Notes: generated from the sequence alone by a model not told the origin. Shown: positions 1 through 9,099, counted from the first letter of the stretch. The stretch is DNA of 64,000 nucleotides from Pseudomonadota bacterium (GCA_023451735.1 JAEXYH010000040.1:68667-132666), one strand, 5' to 3'. A program made the numbers and translations.

Positions 1-1069
1 GGCTTCCCTCACCTGATGCGCCGTTGTCGGCGCAATAGAAGATCAGCGTATTGTCGAACTGACCCGACTCCTCGAGATAATCGATAAGCCTGCCGATCTG
101 CACGTCGGTATATTCCGACAGCGCGGCATAGACTTCGGCCATGCGGCTGAACAATCGCCTCTCGTCCTCTGACAGGGTATTCCATGGCCGAACCATATCT
201 CCCTCAATGGCGATCTCCGCAGGCATCGGATTAATCGGGGTCAGCTCCGTATCGGTAGGGAGAATCCCGCGCTGGATCATGCGTTTCAACACCCACTCGC
301 GATAGGCTTCGTAGCCGTCGTCGAATGCGCCCTTGTACTTGTCGATGAAATCCTGCGGTGCATGGTGCGGAGCGTGATTGGCGCCGGGGCAGTACCACAT
401 GTACCAGGGCTTGTCGGCATCCGCCTGTTTGGCATCGCGAATGAAGGCGATCGCCTTGTCGGCGATATCCTTGGAGAAGTGATAACCGTCTTCCGGCTGG
501 TAGGGCTGATCGACGAAATGATTGTCCTCGATCAGTTCCGGATACCATTGGTTCGTCTCACCGCCGATGAAGCCATAAAATCGGTCATAACCTAGTCCGA
601 GCGGCCATTTTTTCTTCGAAGCCCCCATTCCGAAGGCGTCAACGGGCACATTATGGTTCTTCCCGATCCAGAACGTGCTCCAGCCGGCATCGCGCAGGAC
701 GCTTGCTATCGTACCGTTTTCCAGAGGGATGTGGCCGCTATAGCCCGGAAATCCGGTTGCGGCCTCGGCAATCGTACCGAAACCGTTCGCATGATGGTTG
801 CGGCCGGTCAGGAAACATGACCGTGTCGGCGAGCAGACCGCCGTCGTGTGCCACTGGCTGTAGATCAGGCCGTTTTTCGCCAGCCGATCGAGCGTCGGCA
901 TCTCGATCCTTCCACCATAGGGCGACCAAGCCGCCTGACCGGTGTCGTCATACAGGATGACGAGCACATTTGGTGCATCCTTGGGTGCTCGTTTGTCGAG
1001 AAACGCATCCCAGTCGGCCTGCGACTGCCTGACATCGAGTTCGATCTTGCCGTCGAAAGAGCGGGCCAT
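1..1069 (-). CDS. Arylsulfatase-family hydrolase, type I sulfatase (C-terminus beyond window)
   Basis: The first 356 residues of a type I sulfatase are visible; the gene runs off the left edge. Start ATG at 1069 follows a GGGAGGAAA ribosome site. An early metal-binding stretch (LYDD, residues 39-42) is followed by the active-site signature CSPTR at residues 79-83, whose Cys would be converted to formylglycine, and TGRNHH nearby. There is no signal peptide, unlike many secreted sulfatases. It is the last visible gene of an operon that begins with a formylglycine-generating enzyme (4128-5084), which fits a Cys-type sulfatase needing maturation. The family hydrolyses sulfate esters of aryl or sugar compounds; the substrate cannot be read from the sequence. 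It differs clearly from the second sulfatase at 1549-3102 (signature CTAGR), so the two probably act on different substrates. Confidence 0.9.
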   Translation of the reverse strand, partial: MARSFDGKIELDVRQSQADWDAFLDKRAPKDAPNVLVILYDDTGQAAWSPYGGRIEMPTLDRLAKNGLIYSQWHTTAVCSPTRSCFLTGRNHHANGFGTIAEAATGFPGYSGHIPLENGTIASVLRDAGWSTFWIGKNHNVPVDAFGMGASKKKWPLGLGYDRFYGFIGGETNQWYPELIEDNHFVDQPYQPEDGYHFSKDIADKAIAFIRDAKQADADKPWYMWYCPGANHAPHHAPQDFIDKYKGAFDDGYEAYREWVLKRMIQRGILPTDTELTPINPMPAEIAIEGDMVRPWNTLSEDERRLFSRMAEVYAALSEYTDVQIGRLIDYLEESGQFDNTLIFYCADNGASGEGS

Positions 1070-1086
1070 GGTTTCCTCCCGTTAGT

Positions 1087-1443
1087 TTATTTTCCCCTCG
1101 CTGCAGCGGTCGCTTTGTCTTGAGCATCTGCGAGATCCCGTTCGAGAAAGAAGTTCAGGAAAGTACGGACCACAGCGATCGCGGCAATCCGACCAAGCGC
1201 CTCCCAGGTCGTGGTAATCGACGTCTCGATGATGTCGGCAGCGAGCTGAAACGTCAGTCCCGCCACAAGCAGCCGCATGAAACGGAGCCAGACGTCACGT
1301 CGACGTGTTTCGTCCGGCGCGGTGAACACCATTGGCATGGCCCTCAGGAATGCCTCTGTCGCACCACAGGCGACAACCAGCAACGCCATCATGTCGATGA
1401 CGAGGATCATACCCTCGGTCAGTACAACGAACCATTCCCGCAT
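1087..1443 (-). CDS. DUF1622 family small membrane protein
   Basis: A 118-residue protein with a hydrophobic N-terminal helix (about residues 6-30, VLTEGMILVIDMMALLVVA) and two further hydrophobic stretches, arranged as in the DUF1622 family of predicted membrane proteins. ATG at 1443 is preceded in frame by a GTG at 1446, so either could be the start; neither has a strong ribosome site. It lies between the two sulfatase genes on the same strand, about 100 nt after the stop of 1549-3102 and 17 nt before the start of the sulfatase at 1-1069, so it is probably co-transcribed. Function is unknown. Its place inside a sulfatase and maturation operon suggests a role at the inner membrane in the same process, which is inference only. 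Confidence 0.75.
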   Translation of the reverse strand: MREWFVVLTEGMILVIDMMALLVVACGATEAFLRAMPMVFTAPDETRRRDVWLRFMRLLVAGLTFQLAADIIETSITTTWEALGRIAAIAVVRTFLNFFLERDLADAQDKATAAARGK

Positions 1444-1548
1444 CACACCAACGGCCCGTCGCGGAGAACGACATTAACGGATGCATCTCGCATTTTATCA
1501 GCTCCTGCAAAACGCAAGAGGCAGGGGATCATCCTTTGCCTCTTCAGG

Positions 1549-3102
1549 CTATTGCCCTTGGGTCCCAGCCTCAGCCATCGCCTTCATTGCATCGTCGATC
1601 GTAAAGCTGTTGGGCTTCTGGATCGCGGGGAACTCCTTGAAGGTGTCGGCGAATTTGGTCGCAATCGTCTGTACGGCGAGCACTAGGTATGCGTGGTAGA
1701 AAAACCATTCCCAATAAGAGTTCGAGGTAACGTCGGCGAACTCGTAAGGGTCGGTGCGAAGATTGAATATCTTGGGAAGCCGAAGGCGAGTGAAAGGCTC
1801 CGCCCAGACCTGCATCGTGCCCTTGCAGCGCTGCTCCATGAAGACGAATTTGAAGTTGTCGTAACGGATTGCCAGCACGTCGCCGTCGTCGCTGATGTAG
1901 ACAAATAGCGGTCGCGGGCTCTCCTTCTCCTTCCCGGTGATATAGGAGAGCATCGACACACCATCGATATGGTTCTTGTAGGTACGGCCGATCGCCTTGT
2001 AGCCCTTCTTGAGCTTGTCAACAACGTCGAGGGCGCCTGTCATCTCGAGGAAGGTCGGCAGCCAGTCGTGATGCTGCACGATGCCATTGGCGATGGAACC
2101 GGGTGCTATTCTGCCAGGCCAGCGGGCGATAAGTGGGATACGGAACGCGCCTTCCCAATTGGTGTTCTTTTCGCTGCGGAACGGCGTCATGCCGCCGTCA
2201 GGCCACGAATTGCGGTGCGGACCGTTGTCGGTCGAATACATGACGAACGTGTTGTCGCTGACGCCGAGTTCGTCGAGCAGATCGAGTAGCTGGCCGACAT
2301 TTTTGTCGTGGTCGATCATCGTGTCGTGATAAGGCGACTGCCAGCGACCGGCCTGTCGCAGGCTCTCCTTCTTCGTGTGGGTCACAAAATGCATATGGGT
2401 CGTGTTGACCCAGACGAACCATGGCTTGCCAGTGTCCTCCTGACGTTTCATGAAGTCGATTGCGGCTTCGACGAACTCATCATCACATGTTTCCATACGC
2501 TTTTTCGTCAGTGGTCCCGTATCTTCGATCTTCTGCCTGCCAACCCTGCCCCAGCGTTCTTGCTCGGTCGGATCATCTTTGTCCGTTGCCCAGGAATGTA
2601 TGACGCCGCGGGGGCCAAGATTCTTGCGGAAATTGGGAAAGTCTTTCTCAGGAGGATAGTCGTACATTTCCGGCTCTTCCTCGGCATTGAGGTGATAGAG
2701 ATTGCCAAAGAATTCGTCGAAGCCGTGATTGGTCGGCAGCATGTGGTTCAGGTCGCCGAGATGGTTCTTGCCGAATTGACCCGTCGCATAGCCTTGCTCC
2801 TTCAGGAGCGCCGCAATGGTGACGATCTTTTCGTTCATCCCGATCGGCGCACCTGGAATGCCGACCTTGCTCAGCCCGGTGCGATAGACACTCTGGCCGG
2901 TGATGAAGGAGGAGCGTCCCGCCGTGCATGACTGTTCGCCATAGCTATCGGTGAACATCATACCTTCCTTGGCGATACGATCGATGTTCGGCGTCCGATA
3001 GCCCATCAGGCCATGCGAGTAGCAGCTCAGGTTTGATATGCCGATGTCGTCACCCCAGATGACGAGAATGTTCGGCTTGTCACTTTTGGATGGCTTGGCC
3101 AT
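1549..3102 (-). CDS. Arylsulfatase-family hydrolase, type I sulfatase
   Basis: A 517-residue sulfatase. I chose ATG at 3102 because GGGAG sits 8-9 nt upstream; the frame is open further upstream, but that would overlap the DUF202 gene. The metal-binding motif WGDD is at residues 16-19 and the Cys-type signature CTAGR at residues 59-63, with TGQS following as expected. Later motifs STDNGPHRNSWPDGG and HHDWLPT are typical of bacterial arylsulfatases in Rhizobiales. No N-terminal signal peptide is visible, so a cytoplasmic or non-Sec location is likely. The formylglycine-generating enzyme that should activate Cys59 is three genes upstream in the same operon. Physiological substrate unknown. Confidence 0.92.
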   Translation of the reverse strand: MAKPSKSDKPNILVIWGDDIGISNLSCYSHGLMGYRTPNIDRIAKEGMMFTDSYGEQSCTAGRSSFITGQSVYRTGLSKVGIPGAPIGMNEKIVTIAALLKEQGYATGQFGKNHLGDLNHMLPTNHGFDEFFGNLYHLNAEEEPEMYDYPPEKDFPNFRKNLGPRGVIHSWATDKDDPTEQERWGRVGRQKIEDTGPLTKKRMETCDDEFVEAAIDFMKRQEDTGKPWFVWVNTTHMHFVTHTKKESLRQAGRWQSPYHDTMIDHDKNVGQLLDLLDELGVSDNTFVMYSTDNGPHRNSWPDGGMTPFRSEKNTNWEGAFRIPLIARWPGRIAPGSIANGIVQHHDWLPTFLEMTGALDVVDKLKKGYKAIGRTYKNHIDGVSMLSYITGKEKESPRPLFVYISDDGDVLAIRYDNFKFVFMEQRCKGTMQVWAEPFTRLRLPKIFNLRTDPYEFADVTSNSYWEWFFYHAYLVLAVQTIATKFADTFKEFPAIQKPNSFTIDDAMKAMAEAGTQGQ

Positions 3103-3152
3103 TTCGAATTCTCCCATGGAAACGGATATCAAAGTCACGGTAATGGGCGCGG

Positions 3153-3611
3153 TCATCCGAAGGGGCCGACCCCCACGATCATGCTGACCATCGCAAACAA
3201 GCCGATCAGCAGCAGCAGGACCGCAGTGATCAGCGTCATCGATGGAGGAAATCGGCTTTCGGCATGAACCAGTCCTTCGGCGCGCATCGCCTGCCGCTCA
3301 TGGCGCAGACCAAGCATGAACTGAAGGTGATAGATTATCCCGACGATGAGCATCACGATACCGAGCAGGACGAGCGTGACGCCAAAATTGCGTGAGGCCG
3401 CCGCATGAGCGATGGTTCCCGCTTCCCTCAGTTTCTCGAACACTTGATAGATCGTGAAACCGAAGGAAATCAGCGAAAGCGACGTGCGGATGACTGACAT
3501 CAATGTGCGGTCGGCACTCATGCGGGTGCGCTGGAAGGACATGCCGGTCCGGCGCGAGGAGAGTTCCACCGAAATCCTGTCCGATTGAGATTTTTCGTTC
3601 ACCTGTTCCAT
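3153..3611 (-). CDS. DUF202 family membrane protein (YidH-like)
   Basis: A 152-residue protein. The conserved segment RTGMSFQRTRMSADRTLM (about residues 21-38) followed by IRTSLSLISFGFTIYQV identifies DUF202. Three hydrophobic segments follow, the last near the C-terminus (TLITAVLLLLIGLFAMV). Start ATG at 3611 is one base after the stop of the upstream membrane-protein gene and has GGAGGTTGAG as ribosome site, so translation is probably coupled. DUF202 proteins are small inner-membrane proteins of unknown biochemical role. Here the gene sits between the formylglycine-generating enzyme and the sulfatases, an arrangement that suggests a membrane partner for these enzymes; no direct evidence. 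Confidence 0.85.
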   Translation of the reverse strand: MEQVNEKSQSDRISVELSSRRTGMSFQRTRMSADRTLMSVIRTSLSLISFGFTIYQVFEKLREAGTIAHAAASRNFGVTLVLLGIVMLIVGIIYHLQFMLGLRHERQAMRAEGLVHAESRFPPSMTLITAVLLLLIGLFAMVSMIVGVGPFG

Positions 3612-3612
3612 C

Positions 3613-4122
3613 TCAACCTCCGAACCCATTGACGCTGCGGCCAATCCACCAGCTGGCCCCGCGCTCGATGAGCCAACGGAAGAGGAAATAAGGGATGAAG
3701 GCGAGAAGTAGCGCCATCAGCACTGCTTCTCCAGGGAAGAAGCGATCGAATACCCGCATCTGGTAAATGACATCCATGCTGATCCCCAAGAGCACGACCC
3801 TTGCGGTCGACACGAGCCCCTGTTTGAGCCTTCCCGACCGACCATGCATTCGGCTCCGCTGCGTCCAGAAAAATCCGGTATGACCGTGTCGGGCATCCTC
3901 GATCCCATCCGGCAGAGCCGCAAGGAAGGCCATGGTTGGCTGAAGGAAGAACCGAAAAGTCATCGGCCCATCGGCGCGCCCAAAAATGTCGGACCAGAAC
4001 CGTTGATGCACTTCTGTCGAAAAGCCATGGATGAGAATGCCGGCCAGAAGCAGGCAAATGGTCAGGACCACGACCAGCCAGGTCATGATGCGCTGCAGGG
4101 TGGATATCTGCCCGAGGCCCAT
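3613..4122 (-). CDS. Membrane protein of unknown function in sulfatase operon
   Basis: A 169-residue protein with a strong N-terminal membrane helix (MTWLVVVLTICLLLAGILI), a polar middle and further hydrophobic segments around VVLLGISMDVIYQM and AVLMALLLAFIPYFLFRWLIE. I do not recognise a named family. The start ATG at 4122 lies six bases after the formylglycine-generating enzyme stop and has AAGAGG at good spacing; a longer frame would overlap that gene. The TGA stop is one base from the next gene's start. Tight packing with the enzyme, DUF202 and sulfatase genes says it belongs to the same pathway, perhaps as a membrane anchor or transporter-like component. That role is inference. Confidence 0.75.
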   Translation of the reverse strand: MGLGQISTLQRIMTWLVVVLTICLLLAGILIHGFSTEVHQRFWSDIFGRADGPMTFRFFLQPTMAFLAALPDGIEDARHGHTGFFWTQRSRMHGRSGRLKQGLVSTARVVLLGISMDVIYQMRVFDRFFPGEAVLMALLLAFIPYFLFRWLIERGASWWIGRSVNGFGG

Positions 4123-4127
4123 CTTCC

Positions 4128-5084
4128 TCACCTCTTTCGCAGAACGCATCGAAACCCGACATGGCTGGTCGATGTGTCTTCCGGTTCGGCATGGCGGGCA
4201 GCCGGCCTATACCGCCGACAATAGTTCGGTGCACAGAGATGCGAGCCACCCTTCAGGACGTGACGAGGGATCATGATCTCCGGTTGGCCGGGATCAAGGC
4301 TGGCCTCTGCTGCACCGCCCCGCGGATTGTGGGGAATGCAACAGGAATGCGTGACCGGCTCCGAATGCCGAGGCGACCAGTAATCGCTCGTCCATTCCCA
4401 GACGTTCCCGATCATGTCGTACAGGCCGTAACCGTTAGGTGGATACGACCCGACAGGGGTTGTGCGCTCCAGCCCCTTGGGCTTCACGCTATGGGTGGGA
4501 AAAACACCGGCCCAGGTATTTGCCATCGAAATCCCGCCGGGCGAGAACTCTTCGCCCCAAGCATAATCCGCTCCCTCGATCCCTCCCCGCGCCGCAAGCT
4601 CCCATTCGGCCTCGGTTGGCAATTCCAGCCCCGCCCAATCGGCATAGGCCTGCGCGTCCGCATAGGCCACATGCACTACGGGATGATCGAGCTTCCCGCG
4701 CAAATCACTTAAACCGCCCAACGGCCGCCGCCAGTTCGCACCGAACTTGAACCGCCACCATTGCGTGATATCGGGCCCATCCACCATCTTCGGCATGGTG
4801 AACACGAGCGATCCTGCCCGCAGCATATGCGGTTTTGCGCCAGGATAGTCCTTCGCATCCGGTGCCTTTTCTGCAACCGTGATATGACCGGTAGCCTCGA
4901 CAAAGGCCAGAAACTTCCGGTTCGTGACCGGTGTTCGCTCCATGAAGAAGCTGTCGACTTTGACGGCGTGCGCCGGAGCTTCCTCCGGATAATGGCGGTC
5001 GGAGCCCATCACGAAGGTCCGCCCCTCGATCCTGACGAGATCACGGTGTTCCCGCGTTGCCGCATCATCGAATGCCAGTGCCAT
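4128..5084 (-). CDS. Formylglycine-generating enzyme, sulfatase maturation (SUMF1/FGE family)
   Basis: A 318-residue FGE-sulfatase domain protein. The family oxidises the Cys of the sulfatase CxPxR/CxAxR motif to C-alpha-formylglycine, using oxygen and copper. The two catalytic cysteines are present: in GGSHLCAPNYCRRYR they are C284 and C289, matching the human pair C336/C341. Other family signatures are the N-terminal RIEGRTFVMGSD and the PTEAEWELAARGG and NVWEWTSDYW segments. I chose ATG at 5084, which has GGGAGCGGGC upstream; the frame continues 56 codons further, but that extension contains the conserved promoter block at 5136-5151 and is unlikely to be translated. It heads the operon that includes the two Cys-type sulfatases at 1-1069 and 1549-3102, which are its obvious substrates. 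Confidence 0.93.
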   Translation of the reverse strand: MALAFDDAATREHRDLVRIEGRTFVMGSDRHYPEEAPAHAVKVDSFFMERTPVTNRKFLAFVEATGHITVAEKAPDAKDYPGAKPHMLRAGSLVFTMPKMVDGPDITQWWRFKFGANWRRPLGGLSDLRGKLDHPVVHVAYADAQAYADWAGLELPTEAEWELAARGGIEGADYAWGEEFSPGGISMANTWAGVFPTHSVKPKGLERTTPVGSYPPNGYGLYDMIGNVWEWTSDYWSPRHSEPVTHSCCIPHNPRGGAAEASLDPGQPEIMIPRHVLKGGSHLCAPNYCRRYRPAARHAEPEDTSTSHVGFRCVLRKR

Positions 5085-5135
5085 AGCCCGCTCCCGCTTC
5101 TCGGAGCAAGGATTGCCGGTGATGTTGGGGTCAGG

Positions 5136-5151
5136 AAGTACGCAACGGTAA
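5136..5151 (-). promoter_or_regulatory. Conserved 16-bp promoter block, copy 1 (upstream of FGE/sulfatase operon)
   Basis: Read toward the FGE gene the block is TTACCGTTGCGTACTT, ending 51 nt before the start codon. It is one of six near-identical blocks in the first 15 kb, all pointing at the downstream gene. Likely an operator or activator site; the binding factor is unknown. Confidence 0.7.
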
Positions 5152-5298
5152 ATATCGGCAACTTTTACGCCATCCCGAAGGCGCCAACCAACCGTTACCG
5201 CGCACAAAACCGTCGTGGCGAGCCGGTTTATGACTGTTTCTCTGTGATCCACGTACCGACCGCGACCGGTGTCGCTCGAAAGCGTTCGATCCGTAAAT

Positions 5299-5314
5299 TT
5301 ACCGTTGCGTACTT
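5299..5314 (+). promoter_or_regulatory. Conserved 16-bp promoter block, copy 2 (upstream of HAD phosphatase)
   Basis: TTACCGTTGCGTACTT on the plus strand, 75 nt before the start of the HAD phosphatase gene. It shares the 305-bp divergent intergenic region with copy 1, each copy facing its own gene. A further GTTACGA lies just downstream at about 5318. Confidence 0.7.
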
Positions 5315-5389
5315 CTCGTTACGATCATGTCCAGCACACAGTCATCAAATCTCTTTAAGCACCCGACGTACACGGATTGGAGACTGTCC

Positions 5390-6391
5390 ATGATCGCACG
5401 AGCATCCGGCCTCAAAGCCATTGTCGCCTCTTTGGTCGTTGTCGTGGCCGGTGCGCTGCCAGCCTCGGCGCAAGAGGCCTTACCCTCCTGGAACGATACC
5501 GCGGCAAGAACGAGGATCATGGAATTCGTCAAGGCAACCACGACGGAGGGGCAGGAAGGCTATGTCGCCCCGGCGAACCGTATTGCCGTCTTCGACAACG
5601 ACGGCACCCTCTGGCCCGAACAGCCTAACTACGTGCAGCTCGGCTTCGTGCTTGATCGCGTAAAGGTGCTTTCTCCACAACATCCCGAATGGAAAACCAA
5701 GGAGCCGTTCAAGAGCATTCTCGATGGGGACCTGAAGGGAGTAGCAAAAGGCGGTGAGAAAGGAATGGTCGAACTCGTCATGTCGACCCACGCAGGCATG
5801 ACGACGGACCAGTTCGCCAAGATCGTGGACGACTGGTTTGCCAAAGCGCGACACCCAAAGAGCGGAAAGCCTTTCGACGAAATGGGGTATTTGCCGATGC
5901 GCGAACTACTCGATTATCTCAGGGGCAACGGCTTCAAAACCTATATAGTCTCTGGCGGCGGCGTCGAATTCATGCGGCCCATCGCCGAGAAAGCTTATGG
6001 CATCCCGCCTGAACAGGTCGTTGGCAGTACGATTGCAACCGAATACGCCATCGTTGGCGACGTCCCGGTGCTCAAGCGCATTCCGAAGATCGATTTTGTC
6101 GATGACGGTCCCGGCAAGCCGGCAGGCATCAACAAGTTCATCGGCAGGAAGCCGATATTCGTCGCGGGCAATTCCGATGGTGATTACCAGATGCTTCGCT
6201 GGGTCACGGCTGCAAAAGGCCCCGGCTTTGCGATGATCGTGCATCATACAGACAGCGAGCGGGAATATGCCTACGATCGAAAGTCAGAGTTCGGCAGGTT
6301 GGACAAGGCACTCGACGAAGCCGAGCGCCGGAACTGGCTGATCGTCGACATGAAGGCGGACTGGAAGAAAATCTACGCCTTCGAACCATAA
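5390..6391 (+). CDS. Periplasmic HAD-family phosphatase
   Basis: A 333-residue exported protein. Residues 1-28 form a clear Sec signal peptide ending ASA|QE, which supports ATG at 5390 (GGAG seven bases upstream) over a longer frame from 5327. The HAD nucleophile motif is VFDNDGTLW (Asp69, Asp71). Motif II is the VSGGG segment and motif IV is in AGNSDGDYQM. The layout resembles bacterial haloacid-dehalogenase-like proteins with an inserted cap, sometimes annotated as phosphoserine phosphatase-like. The substrate is unknown. It is divergent from the sulfatase operon, and both promoters carry the same 16-bp block, so a shared control and perhaps a shared substrate chain (sulfate then phosphate ester removal outside the cytoplasm) is possible. 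Confidence 0.88.
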   Translation: MIARASGLKAIVASLVVVVAGALPASAQEALPSWNDTAARTRIMEFVKATTTEGQEGYVAPANRIAVFDNDGTLWPEQPNYVQLGFVLDRVKVLSPQHPEWKTKEPFKSILDGDLKGVAKGGEKGMVELVMSTHAGMTTDQFAKIVDDWFAKARHPKSGKPFDEMGYLPMRELLDYLRGNGFKTYIVSGGGVEFMRPIAEKAYGIPPEQVVGSTIATEYAIVGDVPVLKRIPKIDFVDDGPGKPAGINKFIGRKPIFVAGNSDGDYQMLRWVTAAKGPGFAMIVHHTDSEREYAYDRKSEFGRLDKALDEAERRNWLIVDMKADWKKIYAFEP

Positions 6392-6437
6392 GGACATATC
6401 CGGCGCCGCCAGAAACAAATCACGTCAATTTCCCTCA

Positions 6438-7937
6438 TCACAGGCGTTTCACACCTGGCGGTTTCCAGTTGCCCTCTATCACCTCGGCCTTCGGCCAATA
6501 GAGCCGCATGTTCATCGTGAACGTTCCTTGGGCCGGAGCAGGAAGCCAGTTCGCCTCTTTCGCTTTTCCAGGGGATTTGCGCTGAATGTAGATATCAAGA
6601 GACCCGTCGGCATTGATCTTAAGATCGTCTCTGTCGCCGATCGCGTATCGGTCGATGGGATTGGCGGCAAAGGCCTGACGGTCATTATACATCGTGAGCG
6701 ACCAAAAGGCGTTGACCGGCGGGATTTCATCTCTCTTGAAGTGCAGCACATAACGCTTCGCACTGTCGAACGGCTGTCCGTCGGCATCGGTAACGGCGGT
6801 CGGATAGACGGCATCCTCGACCGTATTGGCACCCAGTCCCGCGAATGCCACCCCGGCTCGCGCCAGATAGTCGGTGCCATAGGTTCCGACCGAGGACAAG
6901 TTCGTCCGCCATCCCTGGCGCGGTGTGCCGGCCTTGAGGAATTGCGACTTTATGAGTTTCAACGCGGCCGGACCAGCTTGGGTCAAAGCTTGTCGGCTTT
7001 CGGAAGGCAGTGCATCAAACTCAAAGAGTTTTCCAGGTTCGATACCGAGCCGCCTAATCTGGCCAAGAATGGGATAGTCATTCGCATGCGGCGGGTTGAG
7101 TTTCATCAATTCGGCAAACAGGGAAAAATACTCTGATGGTGTCAGCTTCTCGACCTGTTCCGTCGGAGGTGTCTTCATATCCCACTCAGGCACGACCGCC
7201 CCGGCCGGCGGCTGGTATGGCTTGCCCCAGTGGCTCAGGGGCGTCGCCGCCAAACCGGCCTGAAATGCGTGGACAGCCGCGTAGTCGGACTTTCCGTTCG
7301 TCTGGGTGCGCCCGACAATCCAGCCTGCTGCAGTCGGGCTTCGGATCAATGACGTCCCTTCAGGCAAGGGCCCTTTCCAATCTGGACCGCAAAGAACGAA
7401 AAGCTGCGCTTCTGTTCCGGTTGTGCGTTTACCCGGAGATGCGAAAACATCGGTCCACATGTCGAGCATCGGAAGAAGATAATAGCGGTCACCCGAGTCC
7501 GGGGCGCTGATCACTAGAGGCTCCACCGAAAGATCGAACCACATGAATGAGTAAAGCGTATCTGCGTTGGGCCGAACCACGTCGGTGAAGGATGCGTCCG
7601 GAAAGGCCGGCATGTTGCCGAACTGATTCATCGGCGATTTGCCGAAGTGGCTGCTATCCGCAACGTTTGTACCGACACGTCGCGTCATTTCCATGATGAT
7701 CATGGGATACGCGTAGATGTAGGCTGCTCTGGCAATTTCACCGATCTCGGTTGCTGACAGCTTACTCGGCTGTGGTTTCGGGTTCTGAGCCAAGGCCGAA
7801 CCACTTACAATCGCGATCGGCGATACGCCAATTAAGGGTGAAAGGGAAAGCACAGAGCCTGCGCCCAGCAGGACGTCCCGACGCAGGACGCGGACCCGGC
7901 CAGAGATGCCATGCGCTGTAACGAGTCTGATAGACAT
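6438..7937 (-). CDS. DUF1254/DUF1214 domain exported protein
   Basis: A 499-residue protein with an N-terminal export signal containing paired arginines (VRVLRRDVLLGAGSVLSLS), suggesting possible Tat export. The family signature follows: AAYIYAYPMIIME (DUF1254) and, in the C-terminal part, PPVNAFWSLTMYNDRQAF and NWLPAPAQGTFTMNMRLYWP (DUF1214). I chose ATG at 7937, with AAGGAGAGCGGC upstream. The gene lies 91 nt downstream of the outer-membrane protein gene 8029-9018 on the same strand and shows no copy of the 16-bp block of its own, so it is probably second in that operon. DUF1254 proteins are common beside transporters and sulfatases in rhizobia; their activity is not established. Confidence 0.88.
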   Translation of the reverse strand: MSIRLVTAHGISGRVRVLRRDVLLGAGSVLSLSPLIGVSPIAIVSGSALAQNPKPQPSKLSATEIGEIARAAYIYAYPMIIMEMTRRVGTNVADSSHFGKSPMNQFGNMPAFPDASFTDVVRPNADTLYSFMWFDLSVEPLVISAPDSGDRYYLLPMLDMWTDVFASPGKRTTGTEAQLFVLCGPDWKGPLPEGTSLIRSPTAAGWIVGRTQTNGKSDYAAVHAFQAGLAATPLSHWGKPYQPPAGAVVPEWDMKTPPTEQVEKLTPSEYFSLFAELMKLNPPHANDYPILGQIRRLGIEPGKLFEFDALPSESRQALTQAGPAALKLIKSQFLKAGTPRQGWRTNLSSVGTYGTDYLARAGVAFAGLGANTVEDAVYPTAVTDADGQPFDSAKRYVLHFKRDEIPPVNAFWSLTMYNDRQAFAANPIDRYAIGDRDDLKINADGSLDIYIQRKSPGKAKEANWLPAPAQGTFTMNMRLYWPKAEVIEGNWKPPGVKRL

Positions 7938-8028
7938 TGCCGCTCTCCTTAGAAAGTTGCCATGAATTTCCATATTCATTGATTGGAAAGCAGCGTTGAA
8001 CCTGATCTCCAGCGACGAAACACCATCG

Positions 8029-9018
8029 TCATTGGGCGGCGATGTTGACCGGCTTGGTAATCGACAGCGGCAAGGAGATCGTCAGAAAGAAAGAATCTCC
8101 TTCTGCACGGTTTTTGACGCCAAACTCGTGGAAATATTTGACGCGCGTCGAGACAGGCAGGTCCCCGACCTTGAAATTCCAGCCGACCGTTGCGCCGATC
8201 CCGAATGTCCTGCCTTCGAAATCGCCAAGCGTGGCCCCGTCCCCACTGTCACCTGTCACCTGCTGGTAGGCATACCCGACCAGGCCTGCATCGAACTGCT
8301 CGTTGAAATGCTGAACGGCCGCCCATTCGAAATGCAGCTCGTTGCCCGTCCGATAATCCGTCGCAGGGTTCTCGGCATTGAATGTCATGCCGATCACGCC
8401 GGAAAGATCGAACCCGATCGTCGGGTCGAGCCATGTGGCTCCGGCGGAAACATCGATACCCCAATGATGAAACGCGATGTTGGAGAGTTCTCCCTTTTGA
8501 TAATCTCCGACTGGAATATTGACGAGCGTACCGAACTGCCAATGAAAATTGCCGCTCTCCCATCCAAGCAGTCCCCCCACAAGTGGATCGCCGAGCGTAA
8601 AGACCGTGTCCTCTACATTTCCCCCTATCACCCCACCGCCCGGGCCTGTGAGGGTCAGATCGGCGGAGGTCTTCATATAACCAAATGGTATGGTCGCGGC
8701 CAGGCCAACATGGCCGCCGAGAAATTCCTCCGGAAGCACCCAGAGGAATGTTGGTGCGTCCAGCACAGCATGACCGTCGACGCCGACCGCCACCTGGCCA
8801 CCGCGTGGCAGGGATCGCCCACCCCCGAGATCACCGGAATAGATCCAGAGATCGTTCTGGAAATAGACGCCCGGGGGCGGCGTAATCGCCGCACCCGGCC
8901 CCTTGCCCCCGAGAAGATAGAAGCCGGCGCCATTCTCCGCCGCAAGCGCCAATGTTGGAACCGACAAGGCAGCCCCGGCGAAAATCGCTGCTGCGGCCGA
9001 AAACAGAACTCTGGCCAT
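8029..9018 (-). CDS. Outer-membrane protein, phenol-degradation MetA-like (SphA) family
   Basis: A 329-residue protein with a signal peptide (residues 1-26, ending ALA|AEN) and alternating aromatic/glycine beta-strand pattern to the C-terminus. Segments such as GGQVAVGVDGHAVLDAPTFLWV and HFEWAAVQHFNEQFDAGLVGYAYQQVTGDSG are typical of the family first named for phenol-degradation clusters, thought to be outer-membrane channels for hydrophobic compounds. ATG at 9018 has GGGGAA upstream; the frame is open to 9078 without a better site. The 16-bp block copy 3 lies 81 nt upstream. Likely operon with the DUF1254 gene. A role in passage of a substrate across the outer membrane is inference from the family. 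Confidence 0.85.
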   Translation of the reverse strand: MARVLFSAAAAIFAGAALSVPTLALAAENGAGFYLLGGKGPGAAITPPPGVYFQNDLWIYSGDLGGGRSLPRGGQVAVGVDGHAVLDAPTFLWVLPEEFLGGHVGLAATIPFGYMKTSADLTLTGPGGGVIGGNVEDTVFTLGDPLVGGLLGWESGNFHWQFGTLVNIPVGDYQKGELSNIAFHHWGIDVSAGATWLDPTIGFDLSGVIGMTFNAENPATDYRTGNELHFEWAAVQHFNEQFDAGLVGYAYQQVTGDSGDGATLGDFEGRTFGIGATVGWNFKVGDLPVSTRVKYFHEFGVKNRAEGDSFFLTISLPLSITKPVNIAAQ

Positions 9019-9099
9019 GCCATTCCCCGTCTCTTGAAGACGGAAACGGAAATGTCCGCCTACCGTCGGATGAAACATGGCAGAAGGGGTTTATGCCAC

